From positions 1-64,000 of the forward strand of contig MU604007.1 of the NCBI GenBank assembly GCA_025201845.1: DNA of 64,000 nt, written 5' to 3'. The position numbers were made by a program, and so were the translations under genes. The stretch is from Martensiomyces pterosporus (lineage: Eukaryota > Kickxellomycota > Kickxellomycetes > Kickxellales > Kickxellaceae). How positions within the stretch are numbered: position 1 is the first letter of the stretch; each line of letters opens with the position of its first letter. The notes below the pieces were generated by a model. That model saw only the letters and a program-made list of their open reading frames with translations, was not told the origin of the DNA and searched no databases. Shown one piece after another: positions 1-9,773 of this stretch.

Positions 1-36
1 CCTGGCATAAAAGCAGGGAGGCCGCCGCAGTAGAGT

Positions 37-196
37 AGTGGTTTCCTTGTTAGCAATACATCTATTTACAAGTACACCCCTACAGTCCACACGGCCACCC
101 TGCCTCACCATCTAACAGTGGTTTCCTTGTTAGCAATACATCTATTTACAAGTACACCCCTACAGTCTACACGGCCACCCTGCCTCACTATCTAAC
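37..196. repeat. 80-bp tandem duplication, two copies
   Basis: An 80-bp unit beginning agtggtttccttgttagc occurs twice head to tail, at about 37-116 and 117-196. The copies differ at two positions seen by eye, C87/T167 and C109/T189, both C/T transitions. The high identity implies a recent duplication. No open frame runs through the unit, and no third copy appears in the window. Confidence 0.9.
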
Positions 197-560
197 AATA
201 GCTAGCATCAGAAGTTGGAGACCATTCATCACATTCTCATTGATACCACTAGCCGCGTCATTGTAGTTAACAGCTAGGCCACCAGGCTAGTCAATGCGAC
301 TCTGCGTCTTTTCACGCAGCTGAGTTGCCACATACCTGCCTACAGCAGCCTATTTGCTATCCATGTCCCCGGCTGCCTTCCTAGCTCTATGATTATGATA
401 ATGGATGTGGTGCCCACCATTACCAATCACTTCAATTTAACTGGAGCGCGTGCGCTGGGTTCCCCATTTATCGTCTACCACAAAGTGCAGCCCGTCAGCA
501 GATGCCGCAGCATGCATGCAAGTAGTCCCTATTGTACCATGGCCGAGCTAAACTAAGCAG
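190..560 (-). pseudogene. Possible decayed reading frame of unknown origin
   Basis: On the minus strand one frame of about 120 codons is broken by only three internal stops and ends in TAG TGA. Parts look protein-like, for example ADGLHFVVDDKWGTQR, IHYHNHRARKAAGDMDSK and GRYVATQLREKTQSRID. This could be a remnant of a mobile-element gene or simply chance, since about six stops would be expected at random in that length. I cannot assign a family. The call rests only on frame continuity and composition. Confidence 0.2.
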
Positions 561-751
561 CTCTACTAGCACTCCTATGTATGGATAGAGGTGATTGTCT
601 AAACAATATGTATCACGCGAACTCCACGCGCAGCTACAAATTAGGCGAAGCAGAACAAGGGATAGTGAACGAGAAGAGGACCGTATATTTCAACGCATGG
701 TGGAAAACGCGCTGGAAAAAATCCTGACTAACAGAATGAGAGCAGGTGGGC

Positions 752-1366
752 TTAGAGGGATGCAAGCATGTAAGCAAGCGCAGCACCAAGAACAACGACG
801 TTGCCCGAGGTAACAGCCAGCGACGCAGCGCCATTAGGCTTGGTAGTCGACGACAGAGTGGGAGTCGAGGTGGTCTTAGGGGCGGAGCTAGAGGTGCTAG
901 TAGGCGCAGCCGAGCTTGAGAGCTCGTTACTCGAGGAGCTGGCAACCTTCGTCTTCTTGTGCGAGCTGCTAGACTCACTAATATCACTACCAATAGGGCC
1001 CAGCTCGGTGGCCGTCGTTTTCTTGGCAGAACTGGCCGTGGGCTTGCCAGACGCGGCACTGGTGGCGACTGTAAGGCTGGAGACGTCGCAGTGTGACTTC
1101 CAGATACCAGAGTAGCCGGTGCGCACGTAGTAATCCGAAACGTAGCAGCCATCAGGGGTGTAATCCCAGATGGTGGAGCCGTATACGGACTCACCAGTGG
1201 TCTGGCAGACTATTCCGATGTCATCGCCCAGTTCATACATCTTTACAATGTCGTATGATGTAGATGGACCCTTGCGGCAGTTGAGACTGGCGGAGTTGGA
1301 GATATCGTAGGCTGCCGAGTGGCTGGCGAGGAGAACAAGGCTGGATGCAAGGATAGTAGACCTCAT
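752..1366 (-). CDS. Secreted, GPI-anchored SH3-like domain protein
   Basis: The product has about 204 residues. It starts with a signal peptide (MRSTILASSLVLLASHSAA), followed by a cysteine-containing SH3b-like module at about residues 20-95 with the family hallmarks LNCRKGPSTSYDIV and DGCYVSDYYVRTG. A long Ser/Thr/Lys-rich stalk follows at about 100-180. The C-terminal hydrophobic tail after Asn-Gly-Ala looks like a GPI-attachment signal. The protein therefore probably sits on the plasma membrane or cell wall. Small secreted proteins with this module are common in fungi; their role is not settled. The ATG at 1364-1366 is chosen because upstream codons would bury the signal peptide. A TATA-like TATTTATA lies about 100 bp upstream. 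Confidence 0.8.
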   Translation of the reverse strand: MRSTILASSLVLLASHSAAYDISNSASLNCRKGPSTSYDIVKMYELGDDIGIVCQTTGESVYGSTIWDYTPDGCYVSDYYVRTGYSGIWKSHCDVSSLTVATSAASGKPTASSAKKTTATELGPIGSDISESSSSHKKTKVASSSSNELSSSAAPTSTSSSAPKTTSTPTLSSTTKPNGAASLAVTSGNVVVLGAALAYMLASL

Positions 1367-1594
1367 GGTTGACGTTTGAAAGCAATAGGTGGGTATATGG
1401 AAATGGTAGCAAAAAGGAGGAGCGTGTCCGCGCTTGTGGAAGAGCAAAGGAGAGGTGCGGGCTATAAATAATTAGAAAGGGATAAAAGGAGAGAAATCCT
1501 AAGGAGAGGAGAGTGGAGGGAAGAGGTGGATTGCTACAACTTATGTTAACACCGCCTGAAGGCTGGCACTGCGCCTGCCCATGTATCTCCACTA

Positions 1595-2160
1595 CTATCG
1601 CCCGCTTGCTGGAAAGCCGGGTTTGGCGTGTAGGAAAACCAAAATAATAGGCTTAACGGCCAAGACCAATGCGCTTCTATGCATGCGCTCGTTCTCCCCA
1701 AAATAGATGAGCGTATTGACGCGTATGTTGTGAGGAAAGTGGAACTTGCTAATTGCCTGAATATGTAGTGCGTGCATGGGATTTTCTAGCATTTTTGGAC
1801 CTCTTACTGTGCGCCGATCCCCACCCAAAGCGCAGCCATGCAGCAGGGCGCTTGCGCTGAGGTTCGTGTACGTCTCCTCCGTCCCTCGCTCCAGCTTCTC
1901 GTCCAATTGCTCCAAGCTGGAGAAAATCAAGCCGGCCTCGGCATCAGCGGACACTCCAGCGCGAGTATATTGCATACGCGCTTCTGTCAACAGGAGCAAT
2001 GGCTGAGCGGAATCCACACCCACAGCAGGGTTTCTGCTGTGGTTCGTTTCCCGCCTTCTAACGATTTCCCTATGCGCCGCTGTGCCGCTACATCAAGCAT
2101 ATTAATGATGTTGCCAGAATTCTCTTCTTGCTGTTGATGCTTTTGTGGTCAAGTGGCGGA
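1595..2160 (-). other. Possible small spliced or decayed gene
   Basis: Two overlapping minus-strand frames have protein-like composition. The upstream one reads EENSGNIINMLDVAAQRR then GKSLEGGKRTTAETLLW and stops near 1997. The downstream one takes over at about the same point with LLTEARMQYTRAGVSADAEA and GLIFSSLEQLDEKLERGTEE, then loses quality after about 1840. Together they could be one short helical protein interrupted by a frameshift or a missed intron. No family is recognised. Chance cannot be excluded. Confidence 0.25.
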
Positions 2161-3432
2161 GCTTCAAAGGTAGTGTGGAGTGCAAATAATCAATGTATGT
2201 ACATGCGGGAGGGGTTGCATGCAGCTGGCATTTGATTTGGGCTTTATGCCATAGGTCATTCGTGTGTGTTTTTTTTGGGACGCAATGGAAGGGTGCGAGA
2301 TGGCAACGGCAAAAATCCCAAGGTGCGTCTAGTCCAGTTTAACCATGTTCAGCACCAGCTTGACTGCATATCCATATTTCTAGAACAAACTAATCTGACT
2401 TGATTTCCCAGAGGGTATCAGCAAGGGCGCTTATTATGATTCCAGTCGCTCAACAGGGTCTACACACAGCTAGACATACACAATAAAGAATACCGAGCAT
2501 AGTCCCCGAAAGGGGGGAGGTTGCTAGCACGCCTTGTCATGTTTCCGTGCCTTGGGAATTGAGGCGTCTTGGGCGCAGCGCTCGCACAGAACGTGCGCCT
2601 TGAAGAATAGGGCTTTGAATAAGGAGCAGCTATGAGCAAAGGGCAGGCGGGTAAGCGTGCGGGAAGGCAAAAAAGCCAACAATGCAAAGCGGTTGAGAAG
2701 GCAATGCACTAGATTAGCCACCAAAAGCATACCACAGGCGCCAGCAGCAGGCAGTGCGTAGCGTTATCCAAGGAGCGAAAAAGCCACCTCACAAATAGGG
2801 CGACACATGTTCCACGTCAGGAAAAAAGCGCACCTCGACAAATTGCAAGCAATGTGGCATATGATGTGCATTCCATTATCCAAAGAAAATGCTGTTTGTT
2901 TTGGATGTATGGCGAAAACACAGCGCATTCCTTTCGTTCTTCGAGAAAGCGTGGTGTTTTGTGTACGTTTCCCACACAGCAGCAGCGCCCTTGCAAAAGA
3001 GATTTTACCTGCCGCTTTCGACCTCATTAACTTGGGGTGATTCATTCATGCTGCTTGCAAAGGCTGAGCCTGTATTGTTGTGGTTGTTTTGTTTGCGGAG
3101 GCAGGGATTGGGGAAGAGTTGTGAGATAAAGAGGAAGGATGAGGCGTGGAGGAGGCCGTTGTGCGAGGAACAAAGCAGGTTACTAAAATGACGACGGAGC
3201 TTCATTGAGGCGAGAAGAGAAACAACGAGTGGTGTGTAGTGTACTTCATCACCCCTCTCTCAGCCATCCCAAACTCCTTGCGCTCCGTCCACAATAAAAG
3301 TATGTAACAGCAAGAGAGTCGGGCGCTGGTGAAGTCTCCCCAACCTCCTGGCTTTTTCTCTCCATCTCAATCCACACAGTTACTGTTAAATAGCTTAATA
3401 TTCTGTAGACAAGAAAGGGTAACCCACAAGAC
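2161..3432. other. Intergenic region upstream of the MFS pair
   Basis: Only short overlapping frames on both strands are present, with no domain, no tRNA fold and no clear repeat. The last few hundred bases should hold the promoter of the first MFS transporter. Nothing else is supported here. Confidence 0.6.
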
Positions 3433-5178
3433 ATGCCACAAGAAAACGCAGAGCTAGATGGCAATTTTCAGACTGCACAGCAGTCGTTCTCTGGCAGCAA
3501 CATGGAAAAGGGAAGATTGGACTCCGTCTCTCAGTGCGCCAGCGAGATAATCGAAATAAGCGAGCCTGCCGGTGAACCCAGCGATACAGAGAAAAACAAT
3601 GAAGACAAGGCGAGCACAACTGCCGACAGCAGCGTATTCAACAAGGAAACAATTGAGAAGAAGCAGCTATACCTGATAATCTTCGGCCTTGTCATGCTCT
3701 ACTTTGTCGCAGCTCTCGATACGACCATTTTGGCCACCGTGTATATCGACATCTCGAGCCAATACGACGACTTAACGAATGGCATATGGATTATCACCAG
3801 CTACCTCCTCTCGACCACCGCGGTGCAGCCGCTGTACGGGAAATTCAGTGACATTACCGGCCGCCTCGAGGCATGCATAGCATCCGTTCTGGTATTCTGC
3901 CTGGGCTCCGTTCTCTGTGCCGTCTCACACTCGATGACAATGCTCATTGCCTGCCGTGCTGTCCAGGGAATAGGCGGCGGCGGGCTCATGGCCATGGTCA
4001 GCGTGATTCTCAGCGACACCACCACTGAGCGCGACCGAGGCAAGTACACTGGGTTTCTGGCTGGTAGCTGGGGCATTGCCTCGGCTATCGGACCCGTTCT
4101 GGGCGGAGCGATAGTGGAGAATGCCAGCTGGCGCATCATCTTTTGGATCAACCTGCCTGTCTGCATCCCGACCATAGCCGTACTCTACTTTGTGCTCAAA
4201 ATCCCGAGGCCCCAGGGGTCCGTTAGGGAGAAGCTGCGGCGGATTGATTTTGCAGGTGCCCTCGTGTTCCAGTGCTGCATCATCCCGATTCTCATTGCTT
4301 TCGCCTGGGGCGGCCAGGGATACAAATGGGTTTCAGGTAGAGTGCTGGGGACTATTGGGGGAGGCGTGGTCATGGGTGTTTTGTTCATTGTCATCGAGTG
4401 GAGAGTGTCCCCTGAACCCATTGTGCCCCTGCGGCTGTTCAGATTCCGCAATGTCACTGCATCCACCTTGGCACACTTCTTCTTGGGTGCGTGCACATAC
4501 GCGCCCATGATGTTCATCCCGTCGTGGGAGTTGGCTGTCAAACACTCGACTGAGATCAAAGCAGGGCTGCACCTCATTCCCATGATGTGCAGCATGGTCA
4601 TCAGTGCCGCGCTCAGTGGCATCTTGATGACCAGGACTGGCAGATACCGACCGTTCATTTGGATTGGGGGTGCTATCATTGCTACAGGCAATACGCTGTT
4701 GATTTTGCTGGATGTGGATTCCAACAATGGGCAGCGTATCGGGTTTATCTTTCTTACAGGCATCGGGCTCGGCTTCACCATCCAAACCATGATCATCGCT
4801 GCTCAGTGTGCGGTAAAGGGCGGCGACATGGCCGTAATTACTACCCTGGTTCTGTTTGCAAGAACGCTGGGCGGTATCTTTTCCCTGTCCATTCTGTCCT
4901 CTGTCTTTAACAATGGGCTGCGCACAGAATCCGCGGTTCTAGCTGCCCAGTACCCGCAGTACGCCACCACCATACACAACTCTATTAGCGACCAGTCGAT
5001 CGTCAGCAAGGCCAGAGACATCCCTGACGACCTGCTGATGGGGCTGACTACCATGTTCCAAAAGACTTTGCACAAGGTGTTTATTGGCTTGATCCCGTTC
5101 TCGGGCCTGTTTGTGCTGTCGACTCTGCTGTTTGCCCACGTCGACCTCAACGTCAAGAGAAAAAAGACGATCAAGTGA
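3433..5178 (+). CDS. DHA2-type MFS transporter (14 TM), copy 1
   Basis: This 581-residue membrane protein belongs to the major facilitator superfamily. A hydrophilic acidic N-terminus of about 70 residues precedes TM1 with the DHA2 signature LDTTILATVYIDI. Motif A (GKFSDITGR, about 136-144) follows TM2, and a GPVLGGAIVEN motif at about 220 marks the antiporter-type TM5. Alternating hydrophobic segments fit 14 helices, and the C-terminus ends KRKKTIK. Family knowledge points to proton-coupled export of drugs, or vacuolar uptake of basic amino acids (fungal Vba/Fnx1-like transporters). The substrate cannot be read from sequence. The next gene is its paralogue in the same direction, 444 bp downstream. 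Confidence 0.9.
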   Translation: MPQENAELDGNFQTAQQSFSGSNMEKGRLDSVSQCASEIIEISEPAGEPSDTEKNNEDKASTTADSSVFNKETIEKKQLYLIIFGLVMLYFVAALDTTILATVYIDISSQYDDLTNGIWIITSYLLSTTAVQPLYGKFSDITGRLEACIASVLVFCLGSVLCAVSHSMTMLIACRAVQGIGGGGLMAMVSVILSDTTTERDRGKYTGFLAGSWGIASAIGPVLGGAIVENASWRIIFWINLPVCIPTIAVLYFVLKIPRPQGSVREKLRRIDFAGALVFQCCIIPILIAFAWGGQGYKWVSGRVLGTIGGGVVMGVLFIVIEWRVSPEPIVPLRLFRFRNVTASTLAHFFLGACTYAPMMFIPSWELAVKHSTEIKAGLHLIPMMCSMVISAALSGILMTRTGRYRPFIWIGGAIIATGNTLLILLDVDSNNGQRIGFIFLTGIGLGFTIQTMIIAAQCAVKGGDMAVITTLVLFARTLGGIFSLSILSSVFNNGLRTESAVLAAQYPQYATTIHNSISDQSIVSKARDIPDDLLMGLTTMFQKTLHKVFIGLIPFSGLFVLSTLLFAHVDLNVKRKKTIK

Positions 5179-5622
5179 GACAAGGCCTGCTAGTTTCCAG
5201 TCATATAGCCTTTTGCTGTAACTAAACTGTCTCGTTGGAATCCAAGATGGAGACCACCTACTACTCTGCCCGCATATCAATTTGGGGTTACTAGGAGGGC
5301 TGCCGTGCATGTCAGGTGCATAGATCCAATGAGGAAAATGCCGCTGCCACTGCCTCGTCCTTGGTGGATATTAAACCCCTGATTGCAGGTCCATATTGAA
5401 GAGCAGAATACGCGTGTAAGATGGCGTATCACATCGCTCCATTGGCTTCTTCTCTCTTCCTGCAGCAGCCCCAATACACGCATCCTTCGTTGCTCCCTCT
5501 TTCTCGTTGCAGTTCATTCTGTAGACTCTGTACACTCCCGCACTCAAAGCCATAGAGAAGGAACAGGGGATCGAATAGGGATATTTTTAAAACAAGGTCT
5601 CGTTTCTAAAGAACTGTATGCA

Positions 5623-7356
5623 ATGGCGGCACTCATGAATGACTCGGGCGACTTGCACTCAGATACCATGTCGCCCAATAGTATCAAGAACAACCCATTT
5701 GCCAACATCGTGCGACGAGATCCCTCTTTGATGGCACATGGCAGCATGGGCACCGATGCAAAGGAAGAGGATATCCTATCAGATACAGACGACAACGACA
5801 GCAGCAGCATCGCCTGCATAGAAACTAACTTGCTTACAGGCAAAAAGCTGTACCTGGCCCTCGCTGGACTTGACACGCTGCTCTTTATCGCCTCCCTGGA
5901 CATGACAATAATAGCCACAGTCTACGTGGAGATAGCCAATAGCTTTGACGCCCTCTCGCGTGCAGAATGGACAGTAACCTCGTATATGCTCGCCGTAACG
6001 GCAACGCAGCCACTGTATGGGAAATTCAGCGACATATTGGGCCGCGTCGAAGCCATAATCGTGTCGGTGCTACTGTTTGTCCTGGGATCCGTGCTCTGTG
6101 CCCTCTCCAGCTCCATGTCGATGCTCATTGCCAGCCGTGCTGTGCAGGGACTGGGCGGAGGTGGGGTGATCAGTCTCATATTTGTGGTGGTGGCAGATAT
6201 CTTGTGCGAAAGGGAGAGAGGCAAGTATATTGGCCTGTTTACGGGAACATGGGGGCTGGCGTCGGCCATTGCGCCAGTCATTGGAGGCGCAATCGTGCAA
6301 AAGTCGAACTGGAGGCTGATTTTCTGGATCAACCTGCCCATCTGCCTTGTTGCACTGCTGTTGGTGCTGGCTGTTATGCGGCTGCCCAGACCTCAGGGCT
6401 CGTTGGGCGAGAAGGCGAGGAAGATCGATATCCTGGGCACCCTGGTGTTCCTTGCTGGCACCATACCGCTGCTGCTTGCGCTTTCGTGGGGCGGACGCGA
6501 GTACAAGTGGGCGTCTCCTCTGGTGCTTGGGTGTCTGATTTCTGGCTGCTTGCTGCTTGGTGTCTTTGTCTTTGTTGAGTGGAAAGTGCCTCGCGAGCCG
6601 ATTATCCCATCGCGCCTGCTGGTTGTTAGGAATGTGTCCCTTTCGGCTATCGGCCACTTCTTCTACGGCGCCGCAGGGTATGGCCCAATTGTGTTTATCC
6701 CGCAGTGGGCTTTACTAGTCAAGGGCGCCAGCGCGATATCGGCGGGAATGCACTTGCTACCATTCACAATCGGCACCGTGATCACCTCCGTCGCTGGCGG
6801 ATTCGTCATGGTGCGGACCGGTCGGTACCGGCGGCTCATCATCCTGGGCGCCATCCTGCTGGCTGTAGGCAACGGGCTTCTCGTGCTCCTGGACGAGAAA
6901 TCAACAACCGCCTTGCAAATCGGCATCCTGTTCCTCAGCGGCCTGGGTGCCGGCGCCTGCATCCAGCCCATCATGATGGCAGCCCAAGCAGCCGTCTCGG
7001 GCCGCGACATGGCGGCGGTCACCACGCTGTGCGCGTTTTTGAGATCGCTGGGAGCCATTTTGTGTGTGGCGATTCTTAGCTCGATAATGCACAGCGTTGT
7101 GAGGGAGCAGCTCACCAGGCTGGCCATAAAGTACCCGCAGTACATGGTCACTCTGATGCGGGTCGGCGAAAATCAGTCCATTATATACGCGAAGGAGGTG
7201 CCAGAGGAGTTGAGGCGAATGGTGGTGCACGTGTTTATGTGCGCCATTAGACTGGCGTTCTATGCGCTGCTGCCGTTCTCCATGCTCTTGTTCCTGGCTA
7301 CCGTGGGGTTTGAGCACTTGGAGCTCAACCGACAGCGAAAGAAGACCATCGAGTAG
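5623..7356 (+). CDS. DHA2-type MFS transporter (14 TM), copy 2
   Basis: This is a 577-residue paralogue of the upstream transporter. It has the same layout: acidic N-terminal tail, LDMTIIATVYVEI in TM1, motif A GKFSDILGR at about 133-141, GPIVF and GGAIVQKSNWR segments, and a C-terminus LNRQRKKTIE matching LNVKRKKTIK of copy 1. The frame is open for 80 codons upstream. The ATG at 5623 (MAALMND) is preferred because it gives the same N-terminal length as copy 1, and the upstream stretch reads as leader DNA. Function is proton-coupled efflux or vacuolar transport, as for copy 1. The head-to-tail arrangement indicates gene duplication followed by clear divergence. Confidence 0.9.
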   Translation: MAALMNDSGDLHSDTMSPNSIKNNPFANIVRRDPSLMAHGSMGTDAKEEDILSDTDDNDSSSIACIETNLLTGKKLYLALAGLDTLLFIASLDMTIIATVYVEIANSFDALSRAEWTVTSYMLAVTATQPLYGKFSDILGRVEAIIVSVLLFVLGSVLCALSSSMSMLIASRAVQGLGGGGVISLIFVVVADILCERERGKYIGLFTGTWGLASAIAPVIGGAIVQKSNWRLIFWINLPICLVALLLVLAVMRLPRPQGSLGEKARKIDILGTLVFLAGTIPLLLALSWGGREYKWASPLVLGCLISGCLLLGVFVFVEWKVPREPIIPSRLLVVRNVSLSAIGHFFYGAAGYGPIVFIPQWALLVKGASAISAGMHLLPFTIGTVITSVAGGFVMVRTGRYRRLIILGAILLAVGNGLLVLLDEKSTTALQIGILFLSGLGAGACIQPIMMAAQAAVSGRDMAAVTTLCAFLRSLGAILCVAILSSIMHSVVREQLTRLAIKYPQYMVTLMRVGENQSIIYAKEVPEELRRMVVHVFMCAIRLAFYALLPFSMLLFLATVGFEHLELNRQRKKTIE

Positions 7357-7608
7357 GAAAAATCCTTTGGTGGGGCATCAGATCAGGGGGGGGTAAAGGC
7401 GGGGTTTGGTGTTTACCCCCCTTTTTTTTTTTTCCGTCCCAGGCCTCTTTGTTTCTTTTCTCTGAAATTCTCTCCTCCATGCACTTTTTTTTATACGCTA
7501 ATTATATTTCCGCATTTCCAAAAAGCATACTCCCGCGTCGCGCTGTTTACCGTAAGCAACAGCCCACTGATACGCACGGCCCTTGCCAGGAGTTTGAAAA
7601 GATAAACG

Positions 7609-8622
7609 ATGCTTCAAGGTCTGTTGCCGTGCACTCGCAGAGCCGTGCTTTCACGCGTGTCTGCTGCCGCTGCCGTCGTTCCAGCAGCAGCAGCAGCCAG
7701 GCCGCGTATATTCAGCAGCCAGCGATGTGAGCTTAGATCAGCCACAGCAAGGATGATGTCAGCAGACGCAAACAATAAGCATCACAGAGAGGAAATGAGC
7801 GAGTGGGATCGCACAATCCAGGAAGCCATCGATCAGGCCAAGCACGAGCTCGCGCAAGAGAACAAAGGCAGCCAAAAGGAACCGGCTGCTGGTGAATCGA
7901 AGCAAGGCATCCCAGAGCCACCGAGTGCTGGGCCATCTCCCCCTCGCCCAAATAAGGATAGCGACAAGGAGGTCGTGCAGGAAGAAGAGCAGGAAGCGGG
8001 CGATTTTATCACAACGCTGGGGCGGGTGATGATGGAGCTGCCAAAGCAGCTCGAGGGGTTCTTCGACCACGGACTCAGCCCAGAGATTTACTCGGAGAAA
8101 GTAAGGTTCATTGAGCCTACGCACTCGGGAATGCATCTTTCAGGCCGCAGCCAGTATATGGGCGTAGCAAGGGTGCTGAGGATCGCGATGAATGCATACT
8201 TCTCGGACCCCTCATTCACAATCGTCCAGATGAAGCAAGTTTCGGTCTCCGGGACTACGGCAGCCGCTAACGGTGGTGATGTAGATGATGGGGAGCTGCC
8301 AAGAGGGTGGGAGGGCCCGCACGATGGCAACAAAGAGGCGGCGGAGGAGGCTGATCCGGTGCAGCTGAGGCAGTTTGAGATCTATGTGCGCTGGGTGTTC
8401 GAGGGGACGCCCAGGCATGCGGATTTGATCGGTGGGCACATGTCCAGGTACGAGGGCGAGTTCAGGTACACGGTGGATTCGAAAACCGGGCTTATTTCTG
8501 TGCACGAGGTCACTGCCATTCACCCGGCTCCGCCGACGGGCGTGTTTGCGAGCGCTGGGCTGGCCAGGTGGGCTGGGTGGCTGGCGCCCAGGGGATCGCT
8601 CTCGCTTAGCAACCGCCACTAG
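7609..8622 (+). CDS. DUF2358 / C6orf136-like mitochondrial protein
   Basis: The product is 337 residues. The N-terminus is rich in Arg, Ala and Ser without acids for about 45 residues, as in a mitochondrial presequence. A charged low-complexity linker follows at about 50-125. The C-terminal half matches the DUF2358 (human C6orf136) NTF2-like family pattern: VRFIEPTHSGMHLSGRSQY, then FEIYVRWVFEGTPRH, YEGEFRYTVDSKTGLI and SVHEV. The segment between them contains an inserted loop of roughly 45 residues with Gly/Asp. Biochemical function of the family is unknown. The gene converges on GGC1. Confidence 0.7.
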   Translation: MLQGLLPCTRRAVLSRVSAAAAVVPAAAAARPRIFSSQRCELRSATARMMSADANNKHHREEMSEWDRTIQEAIDQAKHELAQENKGSQKEPAAGESKQGIPEPPSAGPSPPRPNKDSDKEVVQEEEQEAGDFITTLGRVMMELPKQLEGFFDHGLSPEIYSEKVRFIEPTHSGMHLSGRSQYMGVARVLRIAMNAYFSDPSFTIVQMKQVSVSGTTAAANGGDVDDGELPRGWEGPHDGNKEAAEEADPVQLRQFEIYVRWVFEGTPRHADLIGGHMSRYEGEFRYTVDSKTGLISVHEVTAIHPAPPTGVFASAGLARWAGWLAPRGSLSLSNRH

Positions 8623-8819
8623 GCGTGCAAAGCGACCAAACTCAGTCTCAGGTTTCCTGCTCTCCCTTGTACATAGCAGCCTGGCGATCAACACGACGGC
8701 TTTAATGAAAGGAGGTGCTGGCTGTAATTACTGGCAAAAGTTGGTACATAACAGCGATTTAGTCAAAAGAAAAGAGAAAGAGTAGAGCTTTTAATGAAGA
8801 CAAACGAGCATTTTTGTAT

Positions 8820-9773
8820 TCACTGCTGAGCCTTGCTGCCCTTCAGCATGCGGTCAAAGGTGGGGATGAACCACTGCGCCAGGGTGAACCCAAAGACAAG
8901 CTTGGGGCCAACCACAAGGATCTTTGGTGTCAGGCCCTTGAAGAACGCCGTCATGCCCTCCTGCTGCACCATCTTGCGGATAATCGTCATGCCGCTCTCC
9001 GGGTTGTCGAACGAGCGGGCCTGAATGCGGGTCTTGATGACGTCCATGGGGGCCGACACAGTGAGCGAGGCGACAGCACCACCAATGGAGGCAAAGAAAT
9101 TCTGGATAAACGTGGCCTTGTTGTAGTCCTCCAGGCCAAAGACAAACTCCTTGGTAAACGCCGAGCCACCAAACAGGGCGAACGATCCGGGAGCATTACG
9201 GAGGACGGTCCAGCCAGCGCCACGGTAGAGGGCCATGCCCTCGTCGGCAACGATCTTGAACAGACCGCGACCGCGGAAGGCATCGGGGTTGGTCTGCCTC
9301 TTGATCTTCAGCACGTCGAGCGGGAGGAGCGCCACCTCGCCGATGCCGATGAGCGAGCCAGCGGTGGCGTGCATCATGGCCTTGCCGTTGCGCTCGCCAA
9401 AGGCACGGGTGAAGGACTGGCCGTAGTGGCGCTCGAGGAAGTCGCGGGCCACGGGCTGCCCGCCGAACTTGTAGATCCGCTGAGAGACCTTGTAGCCTGC
9501 AGCGTAGCCCAGACCGGGGAACAGGGAGAGGTACTTGGACATGGTGGGCTTGGTGGCAGCGTCGCGGAAGATTACCTGGTTGAGCTTGCCCATGGACTGC
9601 GAGAGGGGCTGGCCGTTGCCAAAGATCTTCTCTGTGTTGCTCATCAGACGCTTGGCCACTGTGTCCACGGGGTGGAAGGTGAACAGCTCGAGGATTCCGC
9701 TGGCTCCGGAGCCGAGAAGGCGGGCGGTGCCCGACTCGCTGTGCTTCTTTCCGCTACCTGCTGCTGGCGACAT
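8820..9773 (-). CDS. GGC1: Mitochondrial GTP/GDP carrier
   Basis: This 317-residue SLC25-type inner-membrane carrier exchanges GTP for GDP across the mitochondrial inner membrane in yeast. Signature segments closely follow yeast Ggc1: ARLLGSGASGILEL, FHPVDTVAKRLMSN, LFPGLGYAAGYKVSQR, SLIGIGEVALLPLDVLKIKR, RNAPGSFALFGG and SAPMDVIKTRIQ. Three carrier repeats are visible from the PxD-x-x-K/R motifs (HPVDTVAKR, LPLDVLKIK, APMDVIKTR). The ATG at 9771-9773 (MSPAAGSG) gives the usual family length; the frame stays open to 9923, but that extension looks like leader sequence. It diverges from TUF1 across about 1 kb. Confidence 0.93.
   Translation of the reverse strand: MSPAAGSGKKHSESGTARLLGSGASGILELFTFHPVDTVAKRLMSNTEKIFGNGQPLSQSMGKLNQVIFRDAATKPTMSKYLSLFPGLGYAAGYKVSQRIYKFGGQPVARDFLERHYGQSFTRAFGERNGKAMMHATAGSLIGIGEVALLPLDVLKIKRQTNPDAFRGRGLFKIVADEGMALYRGAGWTVLRNAPGSFALFGGSAFTKEFVFGLEDYNKATFIQNFFASIGGAVASLTVSAPMDVIKTRIQARSFDNPESGMTIIRKMVQQEGMTAFFKGLTPKILVVGPKLVFGFTLAQWFIPTFDRMLKGSKAQQ

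Noticed and set aside
3433..7356. Secondary-metabolite cluster around the MFS pair
   Set aside because: No polyketide, peptide-synthetase or terpene enzyme lies nearby; neighbours are housekeeping genes.
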